The translations under genes were made by a program, and so were the position numbers. From NCBI GenBank assembly GCA_035222895.1, contig JAVYIG010006556.1, positions 1 to 64,000 of the forward strand: a stretch of DNA of 64,000 nucleotides. Direction: 5' to 3'. The DNA comes from Strongylocentrotus droebachiensis. Taxonomy: Eukaryota > Echinodermata > Echinoidea > Camarodonta > Strongylocentrotidae. The notes beneath the pieces are model-generated. The model saw only the letters and a program-made list of their open reading frames with translations, was not told where the DNA came from and ran no database searches. Shown one piece after another: positions 55,201-64,000 of the stretch (its first letter is position 1; every line of letters starts with the position of its first letter).

Positions 55201-58200
55201 ATAAACACATAATTTATTTGATTTAGACCTTAAAGTAGCTTATTGCTTCTGGCTCAAACAGAAACTTCTCATAAAATTTCACTTTCTTGTAAATGGGGTC
55301 TATGGGGTAGGGACAGATGGAGGTATGGATGGACAACCTAAGAATTAAGGCACCTCCAAGTAATAAATGCCCGCTGTGGTAAGAATCAATCCATAAATCA
55401 GTCCAGAAAAAAGTGGTGATCTGAGCCATACCTGAGGTCACATATATTAAGGAAAGCAATTCATGGACAGGACTTACATAGCCAAGTGGAGATTCTGGAT
55501 CTTTTAAGAAAGGAAAGCTTGTCACAATGGCATGGGCCATTGATGCCTTCACAAATGAGCTTGGCTTGGTACCATACTCCCGTATCAGGTACTGAGTCAA
55601 CATATCCACAACAGTATGCCGGTCCCTTTTGCTGCAGAGATTTGTAGCATTGATGTTCCTTAATGCTGCTCTTCCCATGGTGGTCTCTCTCAATATACAA
55701 GCAATGTTCTGCAACAGATAAAGGATTTTTTTTTTAAAGATCAGTAAATTCAGAATAAACAAGTGAAATGTGACAGCATGCAGTCGGTGGGTATATCTCT
55801 GGCTGTCCGACCTCCTACAATAAGCCCATCATAAATCACTCACTGGGCATTCCTTGCAAACTTTGTTCTGATAAAAAATTTCAATGAAACCTTGAAACTG
55901 ACCTTAGACTAGCTTAAAACCCATAACCCCAACCAAACATTTTCCATAACATTCCTTTATTCATTCATACCAAAATGTACCTACCAAATCATATCACTAG
56001 CCATTCTGCAGATGTAGAAATAAAATGGTATTTTTAGTAAAAACTTGAATAACCTTTGAACTGACCTTTCACCTTTGAGCCCTGCTGCTTGTCAGAAATA
56101 CTGACAGACAGATAACTCCAAGACATAATGCCTCCGGCACCCTTATGTGTTGGAGGCATAAAAACTGATGAATGATGGTGACTCGACATGCCCACTCTTC
56201 AATTGTATCAGCCCACTATATACATAAACTTACGAAATGCACTTTCTTGACCCGTTTCAGGGGAGGATGTTGATCAGGACTCTTGGATTCTGGGGAGTCG
56301 TAAAGTGGCGTATCCAAACTGGGCTGGGAAGGGCTTTGTCTGGGACTCCACTCACTTCCTGTTACACAAGAGAGATCTGAGCAGTCATCTAAGGAGAACA
56401 CTGATGGGCTTCTTGTCGACGTTGATGCTTGTTCCATGCTTTGTTGATTTGCAGCATGATACTACAATAAAAAAATGAAAAATAATTGAACTTTCAATGT
56501 ACATGTAAATGACTGATTATTTTTTACATTATTAATGACACAAACAGCCCCAGGTTAGACTTTAGTATCAAGTTTATTCCTTGAAGGGGAAAATCATTCT
56601 CACTGTTTCTGTACCCTTGTCCTATTTAAAGCAAACCCATAATTGAAAAGTGGTCACTCATGAGCGGAAGCTTCTTCAGTACATCTATAATATAATAATA
56701 TCCAGTTAGGAACTTTCACTTTAGGCAGGAACATGCATTGGTAAAAAATAGCACATTTCCGGGGCCTCAATGAAGTACATATGCTAGAAAAACTTGGCAT
56801 GAGTCATGGTACATTTAAGAAATTACAACATAATATGAATGAATGCAAATATAACAGACACATTTTCAGATACAGAAACAATGAAGTTAATAACGAGTTA
56901 AAAAATTCAAACCAGATATTTACTGTAAAATTTTCATTGGAATAATCAAAATTTGTTAGCAAGTCAGTACAGATCGATCAAGGTTAGCTTCTTAGCTATT
57001 TTTTCAATCAAAATGTGTAGAATGATACACTAAGAACTGATTCATAGATATAATTGTAATTGGAATAACAGTTTCTTTCTTTTGCTTTGTTTTGGTTCTG
57101 TTCTCTAAGACAAAATTTGCAAGTGCACCTGTAATGTCTAGTTTTAAAAATATATCACTTGCTTGCAACGGGTTGCCTACACGTACCTTCTTGTTCCTAG
57201 ATGAATGAATGGTGCACCACAATATACAAGCAGCGCCCTCTTCCACTATAGGACTGGACAGCATTGACTGGCCTGTGATCAAACAGGTCACACCATTCAA
57301 CAGCAGCTTGTGCTTCCTCTCTGCCCACCTGTACTGCAAATGCTTCAACATGTCTGTTGAAGTACAAGGTCTGATACAGCCGAAGGAGCAGATACAACTT
57401 TTCTTGCACCACTACAATATGCTGAACACGTCCAAACGTGGGTCCATCATCATCAGTCCAATATAGAAGTACATCAACACCTGCCCGGAACTCATATCCA
57501 TGAATGTCCACTTTCCCAGCAACTGTAACTTCGGTTCCCCTTCCACAGTTAATTTTTTTGCAAAGTGCCTCATCATCAAGTAGATCACCAAGCATTGCTG
57601 CAGCTTGCTGTGACACATTGATATCTTGGCTATCCAGTGACTGATTTGATACTGACCTGTAGCACCGTGCCATTTGGTATCTGTTAGCCAATGTTTTGAC
57701 AATGTTTTGGTAGTTGCAAGATACACTGGCAATCTGCTTGAAAGGTCTGTGCATTGCTTCAAAACGCAATGCTGAATACTGGGTCAGTGGCCCAAGGTGT
57801 TTCAGTGCACGTGGGTAATGCACAAGAAAGTGCTGCTTCGGAGTTAGACTAGCTTCAGGGAAGAGCTGCATGAAGAGCCTGTGGTGATCATCAATCATTG
57901 CCTTCAGGACATAGATGGCAGACTTACTGATACTGGGACTCATAATGATTTTGAAGATGTCAATGATTGACAGTAAGAGTTCCCACTCATCACACATCTC
58001 ATCAATCTTGTCTCCTAACATGAGAGGGATGTTGTATGCAAGGCACGTCATCTGTGCTGATGTCTGTCCACTTGTAGAATATGGATTCTTCAGTGATGCC
58101 TGCCTGATTGGGCTTGGTCTGTTTTTGCGGTCCACAAAGCCAAAATTGAATGAGGATATTCTACTGTTCACCTCATCCAGTGTTATGAAACCCTTCTGAA

Positions 58201-61200
58201 CAAGTTTACTCAAAACAAGGTGCATTTCCAGGGGCAAGACTCCCTCTGTAAAATCATGCATTACATCTGGACATAAGTTTTGAGTGGAATGGTAGTAAGG
58301 CAATTCATTCAAAACTGTTGCATGCTTCAAGCCAGATTCTGACAAGGGCTTTTGAAGATCTGTATCATAGTTTATTTCATCACGGAGATATTGGGCATCC
58401 TCTTTTGGCTGTTTCTGAAGCAACGAGCGATGGCCTCTACAGAATCTACAGTAATAGTTGGCCCGGAAACAGGTTGTACATCCCAGCATGGCATGAATGC
58501 CAAGATTGTCCCCTACAACTTGGAATAAGTAGGGTTTGACCCTACCCTCAAACTCTTTGCACTTGATAATGAGTCCATCAGTCCACATCTGCTGCAGATC
58601 ATCCTTGATTACCTTCAAAACTTCTGAGATGCCATATTTACTCAAAAGCGGAGATGTGATCATAGCTGTGAGCATGATATTTTCCAGCCTAGCCTGGTAT
58701 TTCCTGGGAAGGGATAACACACTTGTATAAAAGGCACTTACCTTGTGTTTGCCGCGTTTTGACCCAAGCGGATTGGCTGTCTCAAACTCATCATTGTACA
58801 ACAACAGAGGCACTAAGAATTCACAGTCTTGTCTAGCAGTAGCTTCCTGCCTTTTATAATAGTGACCATCTTTGAATGAATACAAAACATCATTATCTTT
58901 TGATCCTTTTTGAGACAGTATGGCGTTCATTACTCCTGGTCGCTCTAAGTATTGTTTAATAGTGTCAGCTAGTGGTATATATTGAAAGGTTTCTTTTTGT
59001 GTGCTTTGCAGTGGATCACCTGTCTTTTGATCAATTTTTGGTTTTAAGCAAGTTCCCAACAACACCTCACAAGGCTGAATGAAATCACCTTTCTCAGAGA
59101 AATATTTTTTCTGTTGAGTATCTGACATGAGCTCTGAAAATGGATTCTTTGAATTCTCGAATACATGCATCTTGTATATCAGATCTCAGCTCACTGTTAG
59201 CTGCATATTGTGGCTCACTTAAGATATCCATCACATCCTGTTGCACAGTTTGTAACACAGAAATAACCAAATCTTGTGCGGTTTGAATGACCTTGTTGGT
59301 GTGTGAAGCAGGCACATTAGTCCTTGCCCTGAGTTCTGCTACAAACTTTGCTGCAATATCAGGTAGTCTCTCTGTTTGCGTTTCAAAAGAGACATCTTCC
59401 TGCTCACTGCTTTCTCCAACAAACAATGCCTTTTCCTGGTGCAGTTGTTCCAAATTCCCTTCAGTGTTGTTATTCTTTCCTAGAACAGATCCTTCATAAC
59501 AGGTTTCACTTTGGTGATCTGGAACTGCTTTTGTAGTTGTGCTTGACGTCTTTATCCGTGCAGCGTGCTTTGAAATGAGATGTTTTCTATATCCCGATAA
59601 TGTACGAAATGTTAGTCTACATGCCCCTTGCATGCATGTTATACTTACATTTTTTCCCCTGGTTGTTGTATGTGTGTATTTTAAATGATGGAATAGGCAA
59701 GAAATATCCCCCCTAATTAAATCAAGACACTGAAAGCATCTGTAACTATCCATAGTGAGATATTGTGCCACATCTAGGGCCTACCTCTGCACGCCACCCA
59801 GCGAGAAACTTCAATCGAGGTCCAATCTTGGGTATGAAGGATGTGATTATACTTTCACTTAGAAGGGGAAGGGTTTCCACATCAACTTCATTTTCTGGAG
59901 AAGAAGAGGGAGAGATTGATAAATAAGGCTTAGTGCAGCATAAACTGATTGTTTTCATATAATACCACAAACACGTATGGTTGCGCAAATTAAACAAAAG
60001 TATATGTTTTAGATAATGATAAGCTGTAAACATTTGCTCATGTTCCAGCTAAAATATCTTCCATTTTGAATAAATCGCATAATCAATGTTTTCTTATTCC
60101 ACAAGGGTCTATGAAAATCTGAATTTTCAAATGCGATTTTCTCGAAAATTTGGTCTTCGTATAGAAAACTTACTTTTAGATCATACTAGCGAATTGTATC
60201 AACTAATTGCTATTTATTTTCAGGTGATGTTATTAACATCCACACAATCAAATTAAGAATGGAAACCTTTTCTAAAGTCATACTAGTAATCACCTTAGTT
60301 TAGTCAAATTGTGCCTAATTTTTAACAATGTAGGGGCCTATTTAAAGTATAAAGATTAGTTGCATCAGCAATGAATTTGATTTCAAAGAAAGTCATTCAA
60401 CTTACCAAATGAATCAGAATGATTTGAGAGTTAGCATAGAGGTCAATGTATGCTGATTGGTTAATTAACATTACTAATTCATTGATAATCATATGTGTCT
60501 TCTCCATGTGCACTGTCATGCCTATTACTTCAACTTTAAACTGCCATACCGGTAATTGTTTTTTTCAACCTTTTGCGGCTGCCATGATATTGTCTGCATT
60601 AGTAGCCATGTTTCTCAGCTTTAGTATGACAAATAACCTAGCTATATCTGACCAGGGTTTCTCAAAAAGTCTAGCACTCAAGCCTTTCACAGGCCACTTA
60701 CAGTACCATACAACCATATATAAATTATAGTGTGTTACCTTGAATAGAGGCAACTGACAATTGTTTATCCTAGAAAAGATAATTTGTGGTGTTTAATAAT
60801 TCTTTTGTACAGCTTATTGTTCAGTGGTGTGAAACATTAAACAAAATGCATGTGCTGGAACATTTCACTGATATGAAGCAAAATAGGACAGTTAATCCTG
60901 TACTAACGAATGTCCTTCCTCCATGTGCACCTCCATCCCAAAATCGAATCAGTTCGTTGGCTTTGCAACTTGCAAGATAGATGTACATGTCCCAAGTTTC
61001 TAATGATTTCATTGAAATCTGGACATGTAGTAAAATAGTGTACAATTTTGTGGGCATAATTTGGTGGCTTAAGCATCTGTAATTTTTCCATATTTAAAAA
61101 TTATTTTCAGAAAAAGATTTTTTTAAATGAGAAAAAATGTACCCATGTTAAAAATTGTGCCCATTCGTGTACTACAGCGAGGTCACTGCAATTTCGAAAA

Positions 61201-62799
61201 CCACCACAGCCTCTTGGTTTTGAATTAGGCTATTAATATGGGCTAAAATGTGGGTCAACTGCCTTTTAGTTGTGACAAGGAATATCGCAATAGCACATAA
61301 TTAATAGCCCCATTTAAAACCAAGAGGATGTAGAGTCTATGCTCTGTAGTTAGGCAGATGTTACTGGGCAAATCAAAGTTTGGCGCGTTTTTGTCAAATA
61401 ATTTCTCCCAACCATTTACTGTATGAAGTTACCTAATAAAAGGTCAGAAATAAGTTGGGTAGGTGTTACTTGGTAAAACTGATGTTGGGCAAATTTTGTC
61501 CAACAATTGGGTTATTTTCTACCAACCATGTAGTTACCGATGAAATAATTGGGTAATATTTTTGGGCAAATTAAAGTTGGTCATTTTTGTCCAATAATTG
61601 GGTTATTTTCTACCAACCATGTAGTTACTGATGAAATAATTTGCCCAACTAGTGTCGAATATACTACACATTATGGTGAGAATTGGGTGAATTTCCTATT
61701 GGGGTAAATTTTGTTGGTTAAAAGTTGGGTATTTTCTTTTCATCCAACACTGGGTAAATCATGCAAAATCTTTAATTTACCCAATAGTTAGTCGGACACA
61801 TAAGTGCCCTCATGTTGGGTAAAAATTGGGCACTTGCCCAACATTTTTTTAGAGTGTTTGGATTTCAAAGTCCTGTAGAAAATGAAAGGGCAAAATCCTT
61901 AACATGGCAATGGGCAAGAAAAATTGTCTCACTTTTTGAAATCTAGACTTCTAGATCTACAGGAAAATGAAAGATAATCTTCCACAAAATAATGTTCATA
62001 AAATTGTACATTATTTGACAACTTCAATTTTCTGATGAATCATTCAGTTCAGTGTTGATTATTAAATATAAGTAGGCCTAGATCTAGATCTAGACCTAGA
62101 CTAGATCTAGTATAGTAATACCAATTTCAGATAACAGAGATAATTGTTCAAAATTACACCAGTCCCACGTACTGTAATACTATCTGGGTACACACCTACA
62201 AGTATGTGGTCCAATGTATTGGACCCACAGAACTCTTAACTACGTATTTAAGAGTTCTGTGATTGGACCCCATACAACCCATGATCCATAGAAAATGGAG
62301 GGTATTGTGTTATGTATGTATTGTAGCAGGAAACAGCACAGAAATCCGGGTTTTGGCCTTTGGGTTTTGTAAAATCTTGAACAAAATATTTTTAAATAGA
62401 TCTAGATCTATTCATTTGTGATCTAAAATTCATGGAAACAGTACAATTTGAATTTGATATCTATATCAATCAAATATTAGTTTGGATTAGTAACACATGC
62501 ATTAAAAGAGCAAATTTGAGGCAAAGTTTAATAGACCAATTGAATTGAAGCGTATTCATTAACCATTGCTGAGGCATATAGAACTAGTCTACATGTTGCC
62601 CATGTGTTATGGATATGGGAACAAGTCTACAGCAAGTACCTGTTGATCATGTTCTAAACTTCTAATCTCAATAAGATGTGAACGTACCTTCTAGTATCTT
62701 TAACACTGACGGACATCCCCACCTTTGAACGATTTTGGTGAGAGGGTCTATGAACCCATCTTCACTTGAACTATCTCCGCAGCAGTTGTCGAGCTCCAT
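51897..62799 (-). CDS. Nine-exon SAM-domain (SAMD3-like) accessory gene of the transposon
   Basis: Exons, in transcript order: 62,799-62,688; 59,894-59,785; 56,461-56,234; 55,708-55,478; 54,594-54,459; 54,272-54,073; 53,768-53,603; 53,040-52,922; 52,211-51,897. All acceptors are AG and all donors GT (several GTAAGT or GTACGT). The exon phases chain without a break for 539 codons including the stop. Exons 1-2 form a SAM-like domain around residues 20-74 (WGCPSVLKILEENEVDVETL, then IPKIGPRLKFLAGW). Exon 3 is a Ser/Pro-rich linker. Exons 4-9 resemble the body of proteins annotated SAMD3-like in fish (YGTKPSSFVKASMAHAIVTS; EAWYCVGAKGRPATGYLEEH; QAYVVVERRI). The molecular role is unknown. The position inside the element suggests an accessory factor. 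The transposase gene lies in intron 2. Confidence 0.85.
52922..53040 (-). CDS. SAM gene exon 8
   Basis: The acceptor CCTCTTTTTAG precedes it and the donor CCA|GTAAGT follows. Encodes EKSNLGFYMLPVLFRGRKDS and TAETLSSFIDVQP. Confidence 0.85.
53603..53768 (-). CDS. SAM gene exon 7
   Basis: The acceptor TAACAATTACAG precedes it and the donor CTTG|GTATGT follows. Encodes IEGDFAELFPEKANALYQKW and later GNWRSARAEFENIHDPG. Ends in phase 1. Confidence 0.85.
54073..54272 (-). CDS. SAM gene exon 6
   Basis: The acceptor TTATATCCAG precedes it and the donor ATG|GTATGT follows. Encodes NITTMEEWLRNNKEPEDMVK and HDWIKRSDCCVKNILTTYPR. Predicted helical. Confidence 0.85.
54459..54594 (-). CDS. SAM gene exon 5
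   Basis: The acceptor TTTGAGCAG precedes it and the donor CAAG|GTATTC follows. Encodes EAWYCVGAKGRPATGYLEEH and LRYVRKKEKSL. Ends in phase 1. Confidence 0.85.
55478..55708 (-). CDS. SAM gene exon 4
   Basis: The acceptor TATCTGTTGCAG precedes it and the donor TAT|GTAAGT follows; 77 codons in phase 0. Contains LIREYGTKPSSFVKASMAHA and FPFLKDPESPLGY, the most conserved block of the SAMD3-like family. Confidence 0.85.
56234..56461 (-). CDS. SAM gene exon 3 (Ser/Pro linker)
   Basis: The acceptor TTATTGTAG precedes it and the donor TTC|GTAAGT follows. It encodes a low-complexity Ser/Pro/Asp-rich linker (STSTRSPSVFSLDD, SPRQSPSQPSLDTP) ending in a basic LKRVKKVHF. Confidence 0.8.
57197..59753 (-). 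CDS. CACTA/EnSpm-type transposase, nested in SAM gene intron 2
   Basis: The ATG at 59,753 begins MDSYRCFQCLDL. Two zinc-finger-like modules follow (C-x2-C...H-H, then CMQGAC...HLISKH). Near 59,100-59,150 the open frame shifts by one base, and the main 657-codon frame continues to 57,197. In that frame the CACTA DDE core is readable: Asp near 127 (YNDEFETANPLGS), Asp near 221 (VVGDNLGIH, followed by the Cys pair YYCRFC), CPDVMHDFTEGV near 300, and PKQHFLVHYPRA then LRFEAMHRPFKQ with Glu near 471, matching the plant CACTA pattern. Function: binding the terminal and subterminal repeats and cut-and-paste excision. The frame offset could be an inactivating indel, a tiny intron or an assembly error. 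Confidence 0.85.
59785..59894 (-). CDS. SAM gene exon 2
   Basis: The acceptor CTCTTCTTCTCCAG is strong and the donor is GAG|GTAGGC. It encodes NEVDVETLPLLSESIITSFI and PKIGPRLKFLAGWRAE, the C-terminal part of the SAM-like domain. Read-through past the donor meets a stop at about 59,746. Confidence 0.85.
59895..61349. other. SAM gene intron 1, first part; no other gene seen
   Basis: AT-rich intron. Short open frames on both strands have no recognisable content. Confidence 0.5.
61350..61856. mobile_element. Related CACTA terminus nested in intron 1
   Basis: Dense TTGGGTAA, TTGGGCAAAT and TACCAACCATGTAGTTACT words end at CCAACATTTTTTTAGAGTG (61,856), a typical CACTA right end. The paired left end is not found nearby, and exon 1 of the SAM gene lies further right. 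It is therefore more likely a truncated insertion of a relative than the end of the large element. Confidence 0.65.
61857..62687. other. SAM gene intron 1, second part; TAGATCTAGA-rich
   Basis: AT-rich intron with overlapping AGATCTAGATCTAG words (62,082-62,110 and 62,396-62,410). No gene seen. Confidence 0.5.
62688..62799 (-). CDS. SAM gene exon 1
   Basis: Starts at ATG 62,799 (MELDNCCGDSSSEDGF) and ends with the consensus donor GAAG|GTACGT, leaving phase 1. The start was chosen because it is the first ATG below the CpG-rich segment and the exon joins exon 2 in frame to complete a SAM-like fold. Confidence 0.8.
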
Positions 62800-62809
62800 T
62801 TTTAGACCC

Positions 62810-63120
62810 TCAGGCTCTAGCATGCAAGACTCCGATATGATGCGTATACGTACGTACGTACAGGCTGCTAGTTACGTTGGTGTATCATATAGCTCGAGCT
62901 CCCGGGCCGGGACGGCCGCGCCGGCTATACCGAGTAAATAGAAATAGTACTGCGCATGGCATGCTGATCGCGAGCGACCAGACCATGTGCGCGCTACCCC
63001 AAGACCAATACCAGGCAAACTTTACCCAAGTCTGGTTAAACGTAAGTCTAGTCCCCATCGAAGGTTTCCACTGCCATTTACGCATGCGCGTAATTGACGA
63101 TGATAGCGTGTACGTTCCAT
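62810..63120 (-). promoter_or_regulatory. CpG-rich candidate promoter of the SAM/transposase unit
   Basis: The only CpG-dense segment near exon 1, with CGTACGTACGTAC, CCCGGGCCGGGACGGCCGCG and an NRF-1-like palindrome CGCATGCGCG (63,081-63,090). It sits directly upstream of the minus-strand ATG at 62,799. No clear TATA box. The role is inferred from position and composition. Confidence 0.5.
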
Positions 63121-63369
63121 GATCATTACTTACGTAGATTATGTAACTCTATAGGCCTACATGGTTAAGATGGCTCAGTTTTCACAAAAGATAAATCTTG
63201 GACTCTTTCAGCATCAAACTCGCACAAATTCATCGTCGCTTCAACACTCTGTTATTATAATTTTAAAATAGAAGTAAATGGTTACAATTACAGGAGAGAT
63301 AATTTCAATTTTTCATAGCAATATTTACACAGCATATTGTGAGCTAAAGAAAATTGAGCTAAATATATT

Positions 63370-64000
63370 TGGTAAAAGGCGGTGGTCAATTACTACCCTA
63401 TATAAGCAAACAAAAAAAGGCGCAAAGTGAAATTGGGTAACAGGCGTTGGTCAAATAGTACCCAATGTATGAGCAAACAAAAATTGAGCAAAGTAAAATT
63501 CGGTAAGTGGTGATGGGTAATTATTACTCAGCATATGAGCAAACACAAATATGGGCAAAATAAATTGGGTAAGGGGCGGTGGTCAATTATTACCCAATTA
63601 TGAGCAAACAAAAATTTGAGCAAAGTAAAATCGGGTAAGTGGTGATGGGTAATTATTACTCAGCATATGAGCAAACAAAAATTTGGGCAAAGTAAAATTG
63701 GGTAAGAGGCGGTGGTCATTTATTACCCAATATATGAGCAAACAAAAATTTGAGCAAAGTAAAATTGGGTAAGTGGTGATGGGTAATTATTACTCAGCAT
63801 AAGAGCAAACAAAAATTTGGGCAAAGTAAAATTGGGTAAGAGGCGGTGGTCATTTATTACCCAATATATGAGCAAACAAAAATTTGAGCAAAGTAAAATT
63901 GGGTAAGAGGCGGTGGTCATTTATTACCCAATATATGAGCAAACAAAAATTTGAGCAAAGTAAAATTGGGTAAGTGGTGATGGGTAATTATTACTCAGCA
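63370..64000. repeat. 67-bp tandem array (right), inverted relative to the left array
   Basis: Units carry GGGTAAGAGGCGGTGGTCAT, TTATTACCCAATATATGAGC and AAACAAAAATTTGAGCAAAG, alternating with a variant containing GTGATGGGTAATTATTACTC. Reverse-complemented, the unit is also 67 bp. It matches the left unit at TATTGGGTAATAA (positions 1-13) and at TTTGCCCAA (positions 42-50). Continues past the window edge. Confidence 0.9.

Larger units (their letters stand above)
49433..64000. mobile_element. Giant CACTA/EnSpm-like transposon (right end beyond window)
   Basis: The left terminus is CACTTAAAATAGTTGGGC at 49,433 (possibly 49,431). It is followed by TTGGGTAA/TTGCCCAA subterminal repeats and a 67-bp tandem array at 49,780-50,535. 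A diverged 67-bp array in inverted orientation starts at about 63,370 and continues to the edge. The minus-strand cargo is a CACTA-type transposase and a nine-exon SAM-domain gene whose first exon (62,799) and CpG-rich upstream region lie between the arrays. The minimum length is 14.5 kb. The right terminus and target-site duplication are not in view. Confidence 0.8.

Noticed and set aside
57004-57351. Extra antisense frame after the transposase, as a further exon
   Set aside because: It overlaps the transposase 3' end in another frame and shows no family similarity.
49433-61856. Taking 61,856 as the right end of the large CACTA element
   Set aside because: Exon 1 of the SAM gene (62,799) and the inverted 67-bp array (from 63,370) lie beyond it; the nested-terminus reading explains more.

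Overview
The window is nuclear DNA from an animal. It is AT-rich by eye, has spliceosomal introns and is packed with metazoan transposons. The mix of elements (a Gmr1-like Ty3/gypsy element, deuterostome-type CACTA/EnSpm elements with CACTCT...AGAGTG ends, L1- and CR1-like LINEs, a tRNA-headed SINE) suggests a marine deuterostome invertebrate such as an echinoderm. That placement is an inference. I see no rRNA gene, functional tRNA gene or CRISPR array.

Region 1 (1-46,010, + strand) is an array of tiny exons. I find 23 exon-like units of 48-66 bp. Each is a multiple of three, is read in phase 0 and sits between a polypyrimidine-AG acceptor and an AG|GTTTGT- or AG|GTTTAT-type donor. They fall into three classes. 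Class A has a W/F-SDY core. Class B has a GKGxDD core. Class C is arginine-rich and proline/serine-containing. They recur in the order A-B-C with homologous introns. Twenty are open and three carry stops. I do not recognise the protein, and neither the first nor the last exon of a gene is visible. About 6 kb of the array is present twice (1-6,102 and 13,655-19,580). The array has been heavily invaded. The insertions are a hAT-like element carrying a 118-bp minisatellite and a long C/T tract, CGTAC-rich elements, an L1 copy with a target-site duplication, head-to-head non-LTR fragments, a SINE, a CR1-like fragment, CACTA-type non-autonomous elements, a Gmr1-like LTR element and a foldback element.

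Region 2 (46,100-49,430) is a graveyard: a CGTAC/CpG-rich element and a decayed antisense L1.

Region 3 (49,433 to the right edge) is most of one very large CACTA/EnSpm-like transposon. Its left terminus, irregular TTGGGTAA/TTGCCCAA repeats and a 67-bp tandem array lie at 49.4-50.5 kb. An inverted, diverged 67-bp array starts near 63.37 kb and runs off the window. Between them, on the minus strand, is a nine-exon gene whose predicted splicing keeps one frame for about 538 codons. It encodes an N-terminal SAM-like domain followed by the body of the SAMD3-like proteins known from fish genomes. The transposase gene (two zinc-finger-like modules and a CACTA-type DDE core) lies on the same strand inside intron 2, starting 32 bp after the exon-2 donor. 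A CpG-rich segment upstream of exon 1 is the likely promoter. One transcription unit could therefore yield either transposase or accessory protein through use of one splice donor.
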